Source of the DNA: an uncultured Candidatus Altimarinota bacterium
GTDB taxonomy: Bacteria > Patescibacteriota > Gracilibacteria > BD1-5 > UBA6164
Assembly (NCBI GenBank): GCA_937944175.1
Contig: CALDZW010000136.1
Coordinates: 1-25,730, forward strand
Reading direction: 5' to 3'
Length of the DNA: 25,730 bases
Positions 9,997-20,310 of this stretch are shown piece after piece. The notes beneath the pieces were generated by a model, which ran no database searches, was not told the origin of the DNA, and worked only from the letters and a program-made list of their open reading frames with translations. Position 1 is the first letter of the stretch. The number at the start of each line of letters is the position of its first letter. The position numbers and the translations under genes are program-made.

Positions 9997-11505
9997 ATGA
10001 ACTTTGTTATTAGAAACTTATGATGGATCCTTCTTATTATTTTCTTCATCTTTATGTTGTATTTGATTTCTAATCAAAATAATGCTAAAAATATTAGCTG
10101 AACTGGATCAATACAATCATTATATTCTACATGATCATCAGATACAGAAGTAAATGTGAATAAAGAAAATATAGAAAGCACTGGTACAAAGAAAGAAGAG
10201 ATAGTTGAGGAAAAAATTGAAGATACTGATAAATGAAATAGTGATGGAGGTAATGTTTCTTGAAAAACTGATACAATAGTAGAAGAAAATATTAAAACTG
10301 ACTCAAAGATAAATTCTTGAAGTAAAGAAGAAATATCAGATTCAAATGATTCAAAGGGAGATACAAACTTTAATTTAAAGGGAAGTACAAAAGATGCTAG
10401 TGTTGAATGAAATGAAGCATGAGTTTCAGGATTAGATAAAAAGGCATCAGTAGATAAGGGATGAATGATGCAAGGAATAAAAGATTTTTTCACGATTAAA
10501 AAGGCTGCACCAAGTATTGAAAATGTTGACAGTTTTACATGAAACACAGATGCCATTATATGAATCAATAAATGAAATGATAAAGAAGTAGATGCGGAGC
10601 TCATTAAAAAAGTTGAAGATGAATTAAATGAGGGTGCTGAAGTGAAACAAGAAGACTCGTTAAAGGTTATGACATTTAGTGATAATGTATCTGAAAGTGA
10701 TTTAAAAGATACAACACCAAGTAAATCAATAGTATCAACTTGAAGTAAAAATATTATCGAAGGAATGAAAAATACATTAGGAATGAAAGATGGAGAGGTA
10801 AAAGGTGATGATTCAATAAGCTCATGAGATGAAAAGAAAAGTATTATACCAGTACCAATGAAGAAGAATAACTTAAAAAAAGAAGATAAAAAATTAGCAG
10901 AAGATAAAAAATTAGTAGAAAGTAAAAAAGAAACTATTTCTAATAATTCTACTAAAGGGTTACCAAAACATGAAGTATCAGTGACTTCATTGAAGATGAA
11001 TAATGCATGGTTTACTCAAACACTTGGATATGTTTTTAAATGAGACCATATTCAACAGCTTACAGAAACAAATCAATATGGTTGTTTTAAATGAGAAGTA
11101 ATTTCTTCACAGCAAGCTAGAAATGATTGAAAGCAATGATGGTTTTGTGAATATTATATGACAGGTTTAGAAGATACAATTTATGCATATGAATGAGCAG
11201 CATCAAAGTATTATGGCTCAATGAAACAACAACAAAAATCAGTTGTAAAAGCAAAGACGCCACTTCAAAAAATGAAAAAACAAGCATATTCTCAAATAGG
11301 TTCAATGCATTGAGTTAATACTCATTCACTTAAATTAAATAATGCTCACTTTAATAAATCTACGGGGTATATAAAAAGAGGGGATAGAGTTAAACAATTA
11401 ACTCGTACAAATGCACATGGTTGTTTTAAAGTTCAAGTAGTATCTTCAAAAGTAAGATGAAGCACAAATAAACAAGGATGGGTGTGTAAAAAATACCTTA
11501 GATAA
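9997..11505 (+). CDS. Exported protein: N-terminal TM, long charged linker, two C-terminal SH3-like repeats
   Basis: 502 residues, not recognised as a named family. Seen: ATG at 9997 followed by a strongly hydrophobic segment (~9-24), a signal anchor or signal peptide. Residues ~30-320 are low complexity, rich in Lys, Glu, Asp, Ser, Thr and Gly, with many UGA glycines. Two homologous ~60-residue C-terminal repeats follow at ~327-388 and ~442-502. Each has SLKxNNA(W/H)F, a TxGY element, GDxxxQLTxTNxxGCFK, a VISS/VVSS strand and KQGWxC, resembling bacterial SH3 domains that bind cell-wall peptides or glycans. Two Cys in each repeat could form a disulfide. The segment between repeats is Lys/Gln-rich. 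The long linker could span the envelope so the SH3 pair reaches the wall or a partner cell; this is inference. It stands alone, followed by a hairpin and a convergent gene. Confidence 0.75.
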
Positions 11506-11535
11506 AAAACTAACTGTAAACAAAATAACAGAAAA

Positions 11536-11558
11536 AAGACTTAATAGTATTAAGTCTT
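11536..11558 (-). terminator. Hairpin terminator, oriented for the STAS gene
   Basis: AAGACTTAATA and TATTAAGTCTT form an 11-bp perfect inverted repeat around a single central base (the loop must open the inner pairs). On the minus strand it is followed by a T run (from GAAAAAA on +). There is no T run on the + side, so it mainly serves the minus-strand gene ending at 11588. Confidence 0.7.
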
Positions 11559-11587
11559 CAAAATAGAGTGCAGTCTTAGGAGTAATG

Positions 11588-11938
11588 TTATTTCATTTGT
11601 TCTAAGGCTTCAGCTTCTCTATCAACAGTAGGAATTATTGTAGTGATTCAAACAAGTTCAAGAACATCTTTTACTCATTCATCACAATCAGTTATATACA
11701 TTTCTCAGTCAGAATCTTCAATGTTTGAGAAAACATCTGCAATATATCAAATTGACTTTGAGTTCAGGTATTTTAACTCTTTCATGTTGAAGATAATTTT
11801 TTTTCAACCAAAATCTCAAATTTCTTCATAAATCATTTTGAATGTTTTATCAGCATTTGTTTCATCAAGTTCTCCTGAAAAATCAAATACCATTACTGAT
11901 CATTCCATTCTTTTTAATGCTTGTACAATTGTTTCCAT
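11588..11938 (-). CDS. STAS-domain protein (anti-sigma factor antagonist-like)
   Basis: 116 residues, the size of a single STAS domain such as SpoIIAA/RsbV. Seen: a beta strand VMVFDFSGELDETNADK (the usual early strand and helix), then IIFNMKELKYLNSKSIGYIADVF, the place where SpoIIAA has DSSGLG and is phosphorylated on Ser. Here the motif is NSKSIG, so a Ser is present but the Asp before it is Asn. A MYITDCDEGVKDVLELVG strand and helix and a terminal helix follow. Family knowledge: such proteins bind anti-sigma kinases or act in stress and partner-switching pathways. No kinase or sigma gene is adjacent. It is divergent from tsaE (71 nt between starts) and followed by its own hairpin terminator. 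Family call is good; partner unknown. Confidence 0.8.
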
Positions 11939-11980
11939 ATTAATTTTTGTTATTTATTAAATGTTAATATACTTATATTG

Positions 11981-11986
11981 TATAAT
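11981..11986 (+). promoter_or_regulatory. Likely -10 box of tsaE
   Basis: TATAAT centred in the 13-base palindrome TTGTATAATACAA, 23 nt before the tsaE ATG. The -35 (TAAATG with 17-nt spacing) is weak. Confidence 0.45.
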
Positions 11987-12009
11987 ACAAATCAATATAT
12001 TGCAAAAAA

Positions 12010-12441
12010 ATGGCGGCAAATTCAATAGACATAAAACAAAAGTATTCCATAAGTCAGTTAGGTGAAATAAAAATAGACTTAGAGAAGCCTAAAGTTGTTT
12101 TTCTGTATGGTGATTTATGAGCTTGAAAAACAACTCTTTCACAGCATATTTTGAGTAATTTACTAGGTGTTTCTGAAGATATATGTTCTCCAACGTATAC
12201 ATATTATAATAAATATGGTCAACATTATCATTTTGACTTGTATAGATTATCTAACTACGATGAATTTTTTGCTATATGAGGAGAAGAGATTTTAGATAAT
12301 AACAATTCTGGAGTAATTCTTGTAGAATGGCCTGAACTTATCTCAAATTATTATGCATCAGATATTTCAATCTATATTGAAAAGACTGTAAAAGATACTG
12401 AAAGAGAGATAACAATTGTATATAATATAAAAGGGAAATAA
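12010..12441 (+). CDS. tsaE: tRNA threonylcarbamoyladenosine biosynthesis ATPase TsaE
   Basis: 143 residues, normal for TsaE. Seen: P-loop GDLGAGKTT with Asp35 and Lys40 (both GxG glycines at 37 and 39 are UGA codons), SPTYTYYNKY, the conserved HFDLYRL, a GGEEIL segment, and the VEWPE Walker-B-like motif. All are hallmark positions of the family. Family knowledge: TsaE works with TsaB and TsaD to place t6A at position 37 of ANN-decoding tRNAs, and is essential in most bacteria. tsaB and tsaD are not adjacent. Start ATG at 12010 follows an A-run without SD. A bidirectional hairpin follows the stop. Confidence 0.95.
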
Positions 12442-12460
12442 TCATTTATATTTGAATATA

Positions 12461-12494
12461 AAAAAGCATATAGGTATTTTTATATATGCTTTTT
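12461..12494. terminator. Bidirectional hairpin terminator
   Basis: AAAAAGCATATA (12461-12472) pairs with TATATGCTTTTT (12483-12494) over a 10-nt loop, giving an A run on one side and a T run on the other. It lies between convergent tsaE and the 7TM protein gene. Confidence 0.8.
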
Positions 12495-12510
12495 TATGTG
12501 AGGTATATTT

Positions 12511-14136
12511 TTACTCTTCAATATTTTTGATTACTTCTCTAAATCTAAAATATTCAGTAATTCTAAGTCATGTAAATCTTCATATGATAAAGTTAATAGG
12601 TACAAGTATCAAAATTACTTCAGGATATGCTAGGATAATTGTTTGTATAGCAGAAAAGGAAAAAATTATGTATGCTACTCATGCAAATCACATAGTATTA
12701 AGCAGATTAAATTTATATTCTCAAAATTCTTTTGATAGTACAACAGTGATAAGACGCTCACAAATTATTACAAACAAAATGATAAAGAGAATATCAGTCA
12801 TATTAGCACCTAGTAAATTATACTGTATAAGACTATTTATAAGTATAATAGCAACAATTATATTAATGATGATAATAAAGCTCATTTTAGGGGTATAAAG
12901 GAGTGTATATTTGTTAGTTACTTTTGATAAGATAAGATTTAAAATAAGGATAGTTCAAAGCAATACAAGAGTGGCAATAATTCCTATCTGAAATAAAGAA
13001 AGTGTGAGCATTATTGGGATAATTGATCATACTGGTGAAAGACCAACCAGATGTTTCATAACACTCAGTCAAGTAAACAGAAAAGGAATGAGTATAACAA
13101 GAAAGATTGCTTGAGTTCAGAATCACTTATTTGAAAGAGTATTTATAAATTTTGAGATGAAAAATATTTCTGATATCTGAGTAGTGGTGTTGATATTTAG
13201 GTGTTCATATCAACTTTGTTTGAGGGTATTTTCTAAAGATATAATATTATTGGGATTGACCCATATTTGATCTTTAGAAGTATCTGGAAGTAGAAGAATA
13301 GTATCAATCCAATTCTTATTAGCTAAAAAATTCTTGAAAAAATTCTCTAATACATCAGTACTAAATGGTGATACAAGTGCAATATTAAATATTTGCTCAC
13401 TCTTTGTAGAATCAATCTCTTTATTCATTTGTGATAAAACTGAAAAAAGAAAGTCTTTATTTCACCATACTGTAATATAGTTTCATTTTTCTGTATTTAT
13501 TGAGTTTAATCACTTAATAATAGAAAGTATATTGTTTTTTTCTAACTCTTTAGAATTTGTTTTCAGAATCTCTTCAATAAAGACACCATTATTAAGAGAT
13601 TTCTCTTTATATTTAAGAAGTAAATCATTGTTTATCTCAGTATCAAATATAAGATTAGTTTTACTAGTATATACAAAGAGTGAAATATCTCTTGAAGTAA
13701 CAAGTTTTTTCTCATTGTTCTCTTTGAGGTATACATTTAAGTTAATACTTTTTTTTCATGAAGTATCAAACTTCTGTTCATAGATATTTCATATTTTTGT
13801 AGAACTTCATTTTAGATTCCATTCAAATTCAATTTCTCACTCTATATTTTTCTTAAGTTCTTTTTCAATGCCTCAAACATCAATTTTTAATGTTTCTCAA
13901 ACTTTTAGATTTTCACTAAAGTCTAAGTCCTTCATAAGGTTAAGGCGTTCCTGTTCAGTAAGGTCATCAAAAAGCTTGGAAGAGTCTTCAGAGTCAGCTC
14001 ATGATGATCAGATATCACTTAATGATTCAGTGATATTATTCTCAAGACTATTTTGTGTCTGAAGGTTTGCATGCACATATCAACCTCATACTATAGGAGT
14101 TATAAAACATGCAATTATTCATATTATATATTTCAC
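12511..14136 (-). CDS. Exported-domain / seven-TM protein (7TM_transglut-like C-terminus)
   Basis: 541 residues from a GTG start at 14136; an in-frame UAA five codons upstream and a good signal peptide (KYIIGIIACFITPIVGGG, then VHA) support it. Seen: an outside region of ~310 residues, Asp/Glu/Ser/Lys-rich, including a beta-rich part with IEFEWNLKGSSTKIG and SGKKSINLNVY that looks like a PKD/Ig-type domain, and an alpha/beta part (NIALVSPFSTDVLENF, DTILLLPD). After residue ~320 come about seven hydrophobic helices, with LSVMKHLVGLSPVGSIIPIMLTLSLFQIG split over two, resembling the 'seven TM helices usually fused to inactive transglutaminase' family (GLETxGTFxPV...). It begins 24 nt after the sugar transferase stop, so the two are probably one operon and may share a role at the surface. 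Function unknown. Confidence 0.6.
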
Positions 14137-14160
14137 TGTAATTATGTGTTATTTAATAAA

Positions 14161-15684
14161 TTATTTTCTGTTCAATAGAGTTCCAAATGTTTTTAAGAGT
14201 ATTTTAAAATCTAAAAGCATGCTCCAATTTTCTATATAAAAGATATCTAATCTTGCCTCGTCCTCAAATCAATTATTATCTCGTCAATTTACTTGGGCCA
14301 TTCATGTAATTCAAGGTTTTATTGTAAGAACTCTTTTTTCCCATAGCTTATATTTTTTTACTTCCCTTGGTTGATGAGGTCGTGGTCATATTATGCTCAT
14401 ATTTCAAAGAAGTACGTTATACAGTTGTGGGAGTTCATCAATAGAATATTTTTCAATAAATGTTCATATTGTGGTTTTTCTTGGGTCATTTCTTATTTTA
14501 TAAAGTGGGCCATCTCTTGTAGAATACTTTTTTATAAGCTTTTCTTCATGCTTTAATGCAGGGTCTTTATCTGGATCTATTCCATAAGCATCTTTAACAC
14601 AATATTCCCATTTCATATAACGGAATTTGTATAAGTAAAATATTTTACCATCTTGCCCTATTCTTTTATTTTTATAGAAGATGGGAGCTTGTGGATCATC
14701 TATTTTGATCAAAATGCTTATGACTAGATAGAGAGGCAATAGAAAAAATATTCACAGTATCCCACCCAATATATCAATAATTCTTTTTATAGCTCTTCAC
14801 CATATTCAAAGAGGAGTATTCTCTATTTCTATAACAGGAATTTGATTGATTAATGAAAGAGTAGTATTGGATTTTGTAATGTCAAATGAATTTGTGATGT
14901 ATCGGTATCTAATTCCAAATATTTTTGAGAGTTCCCATATTTTGAACAACTTTTCTTGAGAGTAATCACTTTCAATATACAGAATTTCATCAACATTTTT
15001 ACTGGTACATAACTCATGAAATTCTTTTATTGATCAGAGATATTTCAAATTTCAATCTGTTGAGGTTTTTTGTATGTTCAAGAGATTTTTTATTTTTGAT
15101 ACTTTCTTTGAGTTTATGTATCAAAGGAGAGTATATATTTTTGATTGATTAATATCATCAAGAATGTGTGATATTTTTTGTTCATTTTGGTTAGATATCA
15201 GTAAAATATTTTTCTTGGAAATGAGTCATTTCTCAAGCAGAATATACTGAATACTATTTAGTATAATACGTTGAATAATTATTGCTCAAGTAGAAAGAAA
15301 CAACGTAAAGAGTATAATAAGCCTTGGGATATCATTATCAGCATTAATAAGAATTCCTTTTAAAAAAAATACTCAAACTGAGAAAAATAGAAACCAATAG
15401 ATTCAGAATTGTATAATATCAAGGAACTCCTTTATTTTTGAATGACTGATTCTTGAGTTATACAATCAATGCATTATAAATAGTACTATGTAGAGTACTG
15501 ATCAAATAAGAGCATAAAACAATAAATATTCAGTATGAATGGTTTGAATTGGTAGATTAATTCAAGGGATAAGATCGGTAATGAGTCTTATTTCTTTTGC
15601 AATAAAAAAACTAATAAAAACTATAATTCCATCGAGCGGGAGTTTGATAGTTGAAAATATGATTTCATGTTTTTTCATGAGCAT
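14161..15684 (-). CDS. Polyprenyl-phosphate sugar-1-phosphate transferase (WcaJ/WbaP-like bacterial sugar transferase)
   Basis: 507 residues, full length for the large WcaJ-type form. Seen: four to five N-terminal TMs (~15-130), a central CoA-binding-like domain (~140-285), then the catalytic transferase part from ~298: KRIIDILGG, a membrane hairpin FLLPLYLVISILIKID, the conserved PIFYKNKRIGQDG, FxLYKFRYMK, DELPQLYNV, MSIIGPRPH, and near the end KPGITGMAQVNGRD. Family knowledge: it moves a hexose-1-phosphate from a nucleotide sugar to undecaprenyl phosphate at the inner face, starting surface polysaccharide or glycoprotein glycan assembly. No other glycosyltransferase is adjacent. Start ATG at 15684, or ATG at 15678 two codons later. 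The 149-nt gap to the divergent gene at 15834 should contain its promoter. Confidence 0.92.
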
Positions 15685-15833
15685 AATTCTAAAGTTTTTT
15701 ACTTATATATACAGTAATTTTTCATATTTTATTGTAAAAAAATATTTTTGCAATTTAATAATTTTAGGCTACTATATACTGATATTAGAGAGGGATTTCT
15801 CAAAGTATATTTTTACTATTATCGTACATAAAA

Positions 15834-16916
15834 ATGAAAGATTTTTTTTCAGCTATTATCTCAATTTTTTTCAAAATTTTCTCTAATATAACACTTATAT
15901 ATAAGAACTTTATTCATTGGAATATTTCAAAAATTCTTATATGATTTGGAGCATTTGTAACAGCATTCTTATACTCATTGATTCCACTGCTACTCTGAGG
16001 AGTATTTTTATTTTCATCTAATCTGGATGTGTTTAATCTAGAAGCAAATATTAGTCAATTATTAAACCCAATTGGCTGAAATTTCTTGGCTTTTGATGTT
16101 TTTTGAATAGTTGGTCTTTTGTTTCTTATATCTGGGATTCTTATTTTATATATAGGTATGTCATATTCAAGAGTATTGATAGCAAGACTGTATTATTCAT
16201 ATCTTGATAGATCACGACTTCTTTATAAAAAAAATAAATACTTCTCACGAGCATATTTCACTGAATATATGAAAATAATTGGAAGTATGTTTTGAGTATG
16301 TCTTATATACACAGTTGTAACAGTTATTATTCTATGATTACTCTTTGGTGGAAGTTATCTTGTATGATGAAATAATTTTGTGCAATCACTGTGAGAAGAA
16401 ATTAATTTTTTTGCAATATCTTCTTTTGTTATTGTGGGTATATATGTAATAGCTTGTATATACTCAATATATCGACTCAGTTTTGCTCATTTTTTCTTAG
16501 CAGAGAAAAAACAGTCATATAGACAAGCTCTTAAAAGAAGTTTCAGAGCAACAAAATCATTTACAATATTAGCACAATTTGTCGTAATATGTATTGCTTT
16601 TGTAATTGTATTATCACCATTTTCATATATTTCAGATACTCTTGATATGAGGTGAGAAAAGATAGATATATATTGAAAATTTGTACAACAAGTGAGGTGA
16701 TGAAAGCCTGAAGAAATTTTAAGTTCTGAAGACTTTTATAGATATTCATTATTACAAGGTGAGTTTTCATGATATTCTTGAGATCAACTCACTTGAAAAT
16801 ATAAAAATATACGTATACTTCAGATTATATACTATATTGTTCACTTTTTGTTGATATATTGAATATTCGAAATGATATTAGTGACATTTTATAGAGAAAG
16901 GATAGCAAATAAATAA
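15834..16916 (+). CDS. Polytopic membrane protein, YciC/DUF975-like
   Basis: 360 residues. Seen: about six long hydrophobic helices separated by short loops, with the segment RLSFAHFFLAEKKQSYRQALKRSFRATKS split around residues 215-245, which has the amphipathic 'SxAxxxLxxxxxxxxALKRSxxxTK' look of YciC/DUF975 and related membrane proteins. A basic loop (DRSRLLYKKNKYFSR) precedes the fourth helix, and a polar loop rich in UGA glycines (~270-320) precedes the last TM. No catalytic motif is visible. It starts 149 nt from the divergent sugar transferase and ends 34 nt before ymdB, probably forming an operon with ymdB and the gene after it. The family resemblance is my pattern reading; function is not known. 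Confidence 0.7.
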
Positions 16917-16950
16917 TTTCTTATTTACCAGAATAGTTATGTGAAATAAC

Positions 16951-17769
16951 ATGAGAATATTAGCATTTGGAGATGTATTTTGAAGAATCTGAAGAAAAGC
17001 TTTGATTCAAGAAATTGATAATATAAGAGATAAATATAAGCCTGACTTTGTAATTGTAAATCCAGAAAATATTAGCTCTTGAAGATGACCAATTACAAAA
17101 CATATGGAAATGATTCATGATATTGGAGTTGATGTGTTTACTTCAGGGGATCATTTTTTAGACAATCAAAAGTTATTGACGTCATATCTTGAGAGAGAAG
17201 ATTGTAAATTAATTCGTCCGGCTAATTATTATGAATCTAGGCATTATTTGATCCCATGAAAAGGATATATTCAAGTAGAAAAAAATTGAAAAAAACTTAT
17301 TGTAATCAATGTATTATCAGAAACTTTCACAAGAGATCATGTATATAATCCATTTCTCAAAGTGGAAGATATTATTACAGAAATTCATAATAAAAATATT
17401 CAATATGATTGAATAGTAATAGACTTTCATAGAGAGGTAGCTTCAGAGGGATATTGAATGGCACATTTCTTAGAATGAAAAGTGAGTTGTATATATTGAA
17501 CTCATACACATATTCAAACAAATGATGAAACAATTTTTGATAATGGTACTGGATATATTTCTGATTTGTGAATGATAGGATCAAAGAACTCAATTATTTG
17601 ATCAGACTATAGATCATTGAAGAAGCGTTTTCTTACATGAATTCAAAAATGAAAGATTGAACAATCTCTTGATAAAAATTATATAATTAATGGAATTTGT
17701 TTTGATATATGAGAAAATAGAGAATGTGTTCATATTGAAAAAATTAAACAAACAGGTGTTATATTATAA
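16951..17769 (+). CDS. ymdB: YmdB-family metallophosphoesterase (2',3'-cyclic nucleotide phosphodiesterase-like)
   Basis: 272 residues, close to Bacillus subtilis YmdB. Seen: GDVFGRIGR at 7-15 (Asp8), NPEN at 37-40, GDH at 66-68, the conserved DFHREVASE with His160, and GTHTHIQT with His185/His187, followed by DLGMIGSKNSIIG and a DYRSLKKRF segment like the usual DxxxIIKRF. Two deviations: NGEN is NPEN and the GNH motif is GDH, replacing the metal-bridging Asn67 with Asp. All other ligands are kept, so activity is likely but may differ. Family knowledge: YmdB hydrolyses 2',3'- and 3',5'-cyclic nucleotides in a dimetal site and affects biofilm and sporulation decisions. Start ATG at 16951 gives the standard N-terminus; an in-frame ATG at 16939 is possible. 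It lies between two membrane protein genes. Confidence 0.92.
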
Positions 17770-17778
17770 AATCATATC

Positions 17779-18153
17779 ATGACTAAAAAATTTCTATCTC
17801 TTCTTTTGTACTTAGTATTCTTTCTTTCAAGTATTTCCATTGTATTGATACTATTATATATTGATCCATACCTAAGTAATGATATAGTTATTGCATCTCT
17901 TGTGATTTCAAGTGTACTGTGTGTCTCAAGTATTTTGACAGCACTATTATATTTTGTAAAAAAAATCCATTATCGTTGAGAGGTTCTTGTGACTCATTTA
18001 AGTTCAAGTATGAGGCAATCACTTTTTGTAGCGTTATTTTTATGTGGATTAGGAGTGTTTATTAGAATGGAAATACCATTTTATATTTCTTCTTTATTAC
18101 TCTTTATATTAATTGTATTTTTAGAGCTTTTTATTCAAAGTGTACTTTCATAA
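17779..18153 (+). CDS. Small four-TM membrane protein, unrecognised
   Basis: 124 residues, beginning 9 nt after the ymdB stop, so almost certainly co-transcribed. Seen: hydrophobic helices at ~6-27, ~37-60, ~80-95 and ~100-122, with basic residues (KKIHYR) after the second helix and only one UGA glycine in the connecting loop (RGEV). No cytoplasmic domain or conserved motif that I can name. Position suggests it works with the membrane protein at 15834 or with ymdB. No SD; the leader is AATCATATC. Confidence 0.75.
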
Positions 18154-18181
18154 ATGGTCAAGCTTATTTTTTGAAAAATTA

Positions 18182-18210
18182 TTGTTATTTTAAGGTGAAT
18201 GAGGTATAAT
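18182..18210 (+). promoter_or_regulatory. Sigma70-type promoter of the murein hydrolase gene
   Basis: TTGTTA (18182-18187), 17-nt spacer, TATAAT (18205-18210), 36 nt before the ATG at 18247. It has the best -35/-10 pair I found in the window and separates this gene from the ymdB operon. Confidence 0.7.
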
Positions 18211-18246
18211 TCCACCAATTCTTATCTATTATTGTAACTATTATAA

Positions 18247-20253
18247 ATGAAGCAGTTTCTTACTCTTACAATTATATGTGTCTTTGTGCTTAGTTCACCT
18301 AGTATTTTTGCTCTTTCTTGACAACAGAAAGGGAATATACTTAGAAAATTTAAAGAACTTGAGTATGAAATGCTTTTTGAAAGTGATAAAATATTTTTAG
18401 ATTCATCCACAAAGGATATTTTTGATGCTTCTAAAAAAGCTCAATTATATCAATGAATTAGAGAAAAAGTAGCAAAAAAAAGAGAATTTCTAGAAGAAGA
18501 AAATATTAAAATCATTAATAAAATCTGAAATCTTAAAGAGTCCATTGGACAACTTGATACTGATATTAGCAATATTAGGGAAGAAACAATTAAGATAAAT
18601 AATCAGATTGTTGAAATTGGAAAAAAATTAGCTATCACAAAAGAGACCATAAGCTTTTTGAAGTTAAAAATCTCAGAAAATAAAAAAATCTTAATGGAAT
18701 ATGTAGAATATCTCTATAAAAAAGGAAACTATGTATATGATCGAGAAGGGGATATAGATAATCTTAAAACAATCATTTTTGCAAAAGAGGATATTAGTTC
18801 GGTATTAAATGATCTTCATTTCAAATGAATCATTGAATATACAGGTCAAAAACTCATTAACAATCATAAAAAATTTGTAAATGATCTGTATGTAAAGAAA
18901 ATTGCATTGAGTAATGCTGAATCAGAATCAAAAAGATTAAGAAAAGATCTCATTGTGAAAAAAGGAATGATGAAGGAAAAAAAAGAATTTAAAGAAAAAT
19001 TGGTGACTATCTCTCAAGGGAAACAAAAAATATATGAAAAATTTATTTTAGAGAAAAGAGATACTGAAAATAAATTAAAATGAAAAGAGTTTAAGGAACG
19101 ACTTAAGTTTAAAGAGGCTAAGAAAGAATTGTTAGTAAATGAAGAGTGTGATTATGTTGACTTTTCAAAAGTTAACCCTGATGATACCAGCTTAGATGAA
19201 AAATGTAAAAAACTCAATTCAATCATTTATATTGAATCTCAATTGAAATGATTTGAAGCAGATGATGGAGGAAATATACTAAAATGGCCGATAGCACCTT
19301 CCAGATGAATTAGTACATTCTTTAGTGATGAATGATATGTGCGTTTATTTTGAGAAGACCATGATGCACTTGATATACCAACAGCTCAATGAACACCAAT
19401 TGTTGCACCAGCTGACTGATATGTGATTTTAGTACGTCCGCCAACTAGCCTAGAGTACTCTTTTCTTGCTTTAAAACATTCTGATTGAGTAGTAACTGTA
19501 TATGGTCACTTAAGTGAAACAATGGTAAAAGAAATGGATTTTGTTTCTGCATGAGAAGTTTTTGCTAAATCATGATGAGCATATGGTACTAGATGATCAT
19601 GATTGATGACAACATGAGCTCATCTTCACTTTGAGGTATGGAAAGATAAAGTGATAAGAGATCCTCTAGATTACATGAATATATCAATTCTTGATTATGA
19701 TAGTATCTCAGAGAAGTATGCTAGAAAATATAAGTCAGATTTTCAGGCAACAAAGTGATATGAATTTCAATGAAAGAGAACTAAAAAACGTGATGATAGA
19801 ACATTTAAAATAATTTGAGAATCAGAAATTGAAAGGCAAAAAAACTTTCTAAGTAAATATTGAGTATGAGGATTTAGTGATTGGTCACTCTGGGTAGAGG
19901 CATGAATTGATGCTGATGTTGATCCTACATTTCTCATGTGTGTATGACTAGCTGAAACTTCTCTATGAAAACATATGAAAACTCCATTTAATATATGAAA
20001 TGTGTGAAATACTGATTCATGAGCTACCATAACATTTGATTCTCCAGAGGACTGAGTTGCAGCCATGACACGTGCATTTAATAACAGATATCTATGAGGC
20101 TATACTGAGATACAAGAACTTAGTCGTTACTGAAACAAAGACAAACCAATCTATGCCTCATCACCAGATAACTGGCACAACAATATTGTAAGTTGTATGA
20201 GTCATATCAAATGAAGATATATTCCAGATGATTATGAGTTTAGGTTGAAGTAG
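18247..20253 (+). CDS. Secreted murein hydrolase: coiled coil + M23 peptidase + lysozyme-like domain
   Basis: 668 residues. Seen: signal peptide (hydrophobic to ~20, then SIFALS); a long Lys/Glu-rich coiled coil (~27-330) like the N-terminal hairpin of EnvC/NlpD-type hydrolases; an M23 domain (~345-475) with zinc ligands His372 and Asp376 (HDALD) and HLH at 459-461 (AHLHFEV), plus GTPIVAPADGYV and VYGHL; and a C-terminal lysozyme-like domain (~520-655) with a probable catalytic Glu570 in GLAETSLG, then NIGNVGNTDSG and a Trp/His-rich end. M23 enzymes cut peptide cross-links and lysozyme-like domains cut the glycan, so one chain could attack both parts of murein. It is the only complete gene here with a UAG stop. 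It has its own strong promoter and a 13-bp terminator. M23 is sure; the C-terminal family (GH73/lytic transglycosylase-like) is inferred. Confidence 0.92.
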
Positions 20254-20262
20254 AAGATTAAA

Positions 20263-20300
20263 ATAAAAACTGTGATTTGATTCTAAGTCACAGTTTTTAT
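20263..20300. terminator. Strong bidirectional hairpin terminator
   Basis: 13-bp perfect stem ATAAAAACTGTGA / TCACAGTTTTTAT with a 12-nt loop, giving T runs in both directions. It ends the murein hydrolase gene and the convergent small gene. Confidence 0.85.
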
Positions 20301-20310
20301 GATTTTTGAA

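Noticed and set aside
10074..10604. 176-residue open frame on the minus strand
   Set aside because: It lies antisense to the continuous SH3-repeat gene under the UGA=Gly code. It is Ser/Phe/Leu-rich, as expected from reading Lys/Glu/Asp codons backwards, and has no motif.
12452..12898. 148-residue plus-strand frame with hydrophobic character
   Set aside because: It is the complement of the TM region of the minus-strand 7TM gene, which is open across 541 codons and has a signal peptide and family pattern.
15581..15886. 101-residue plus-strand frame between the two divergent genes
   Set aside because: It is mostly antisense to the start of the sugar transferase and overlaps the 15834 gene out of frame.
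18155..18241. 28-codon ORF beginning at ATG 18155
   Set aside because: It overlaps the promoter of the murein hydrolase gene, has no motif, and its length is expected by chance under the relaxed stop set.
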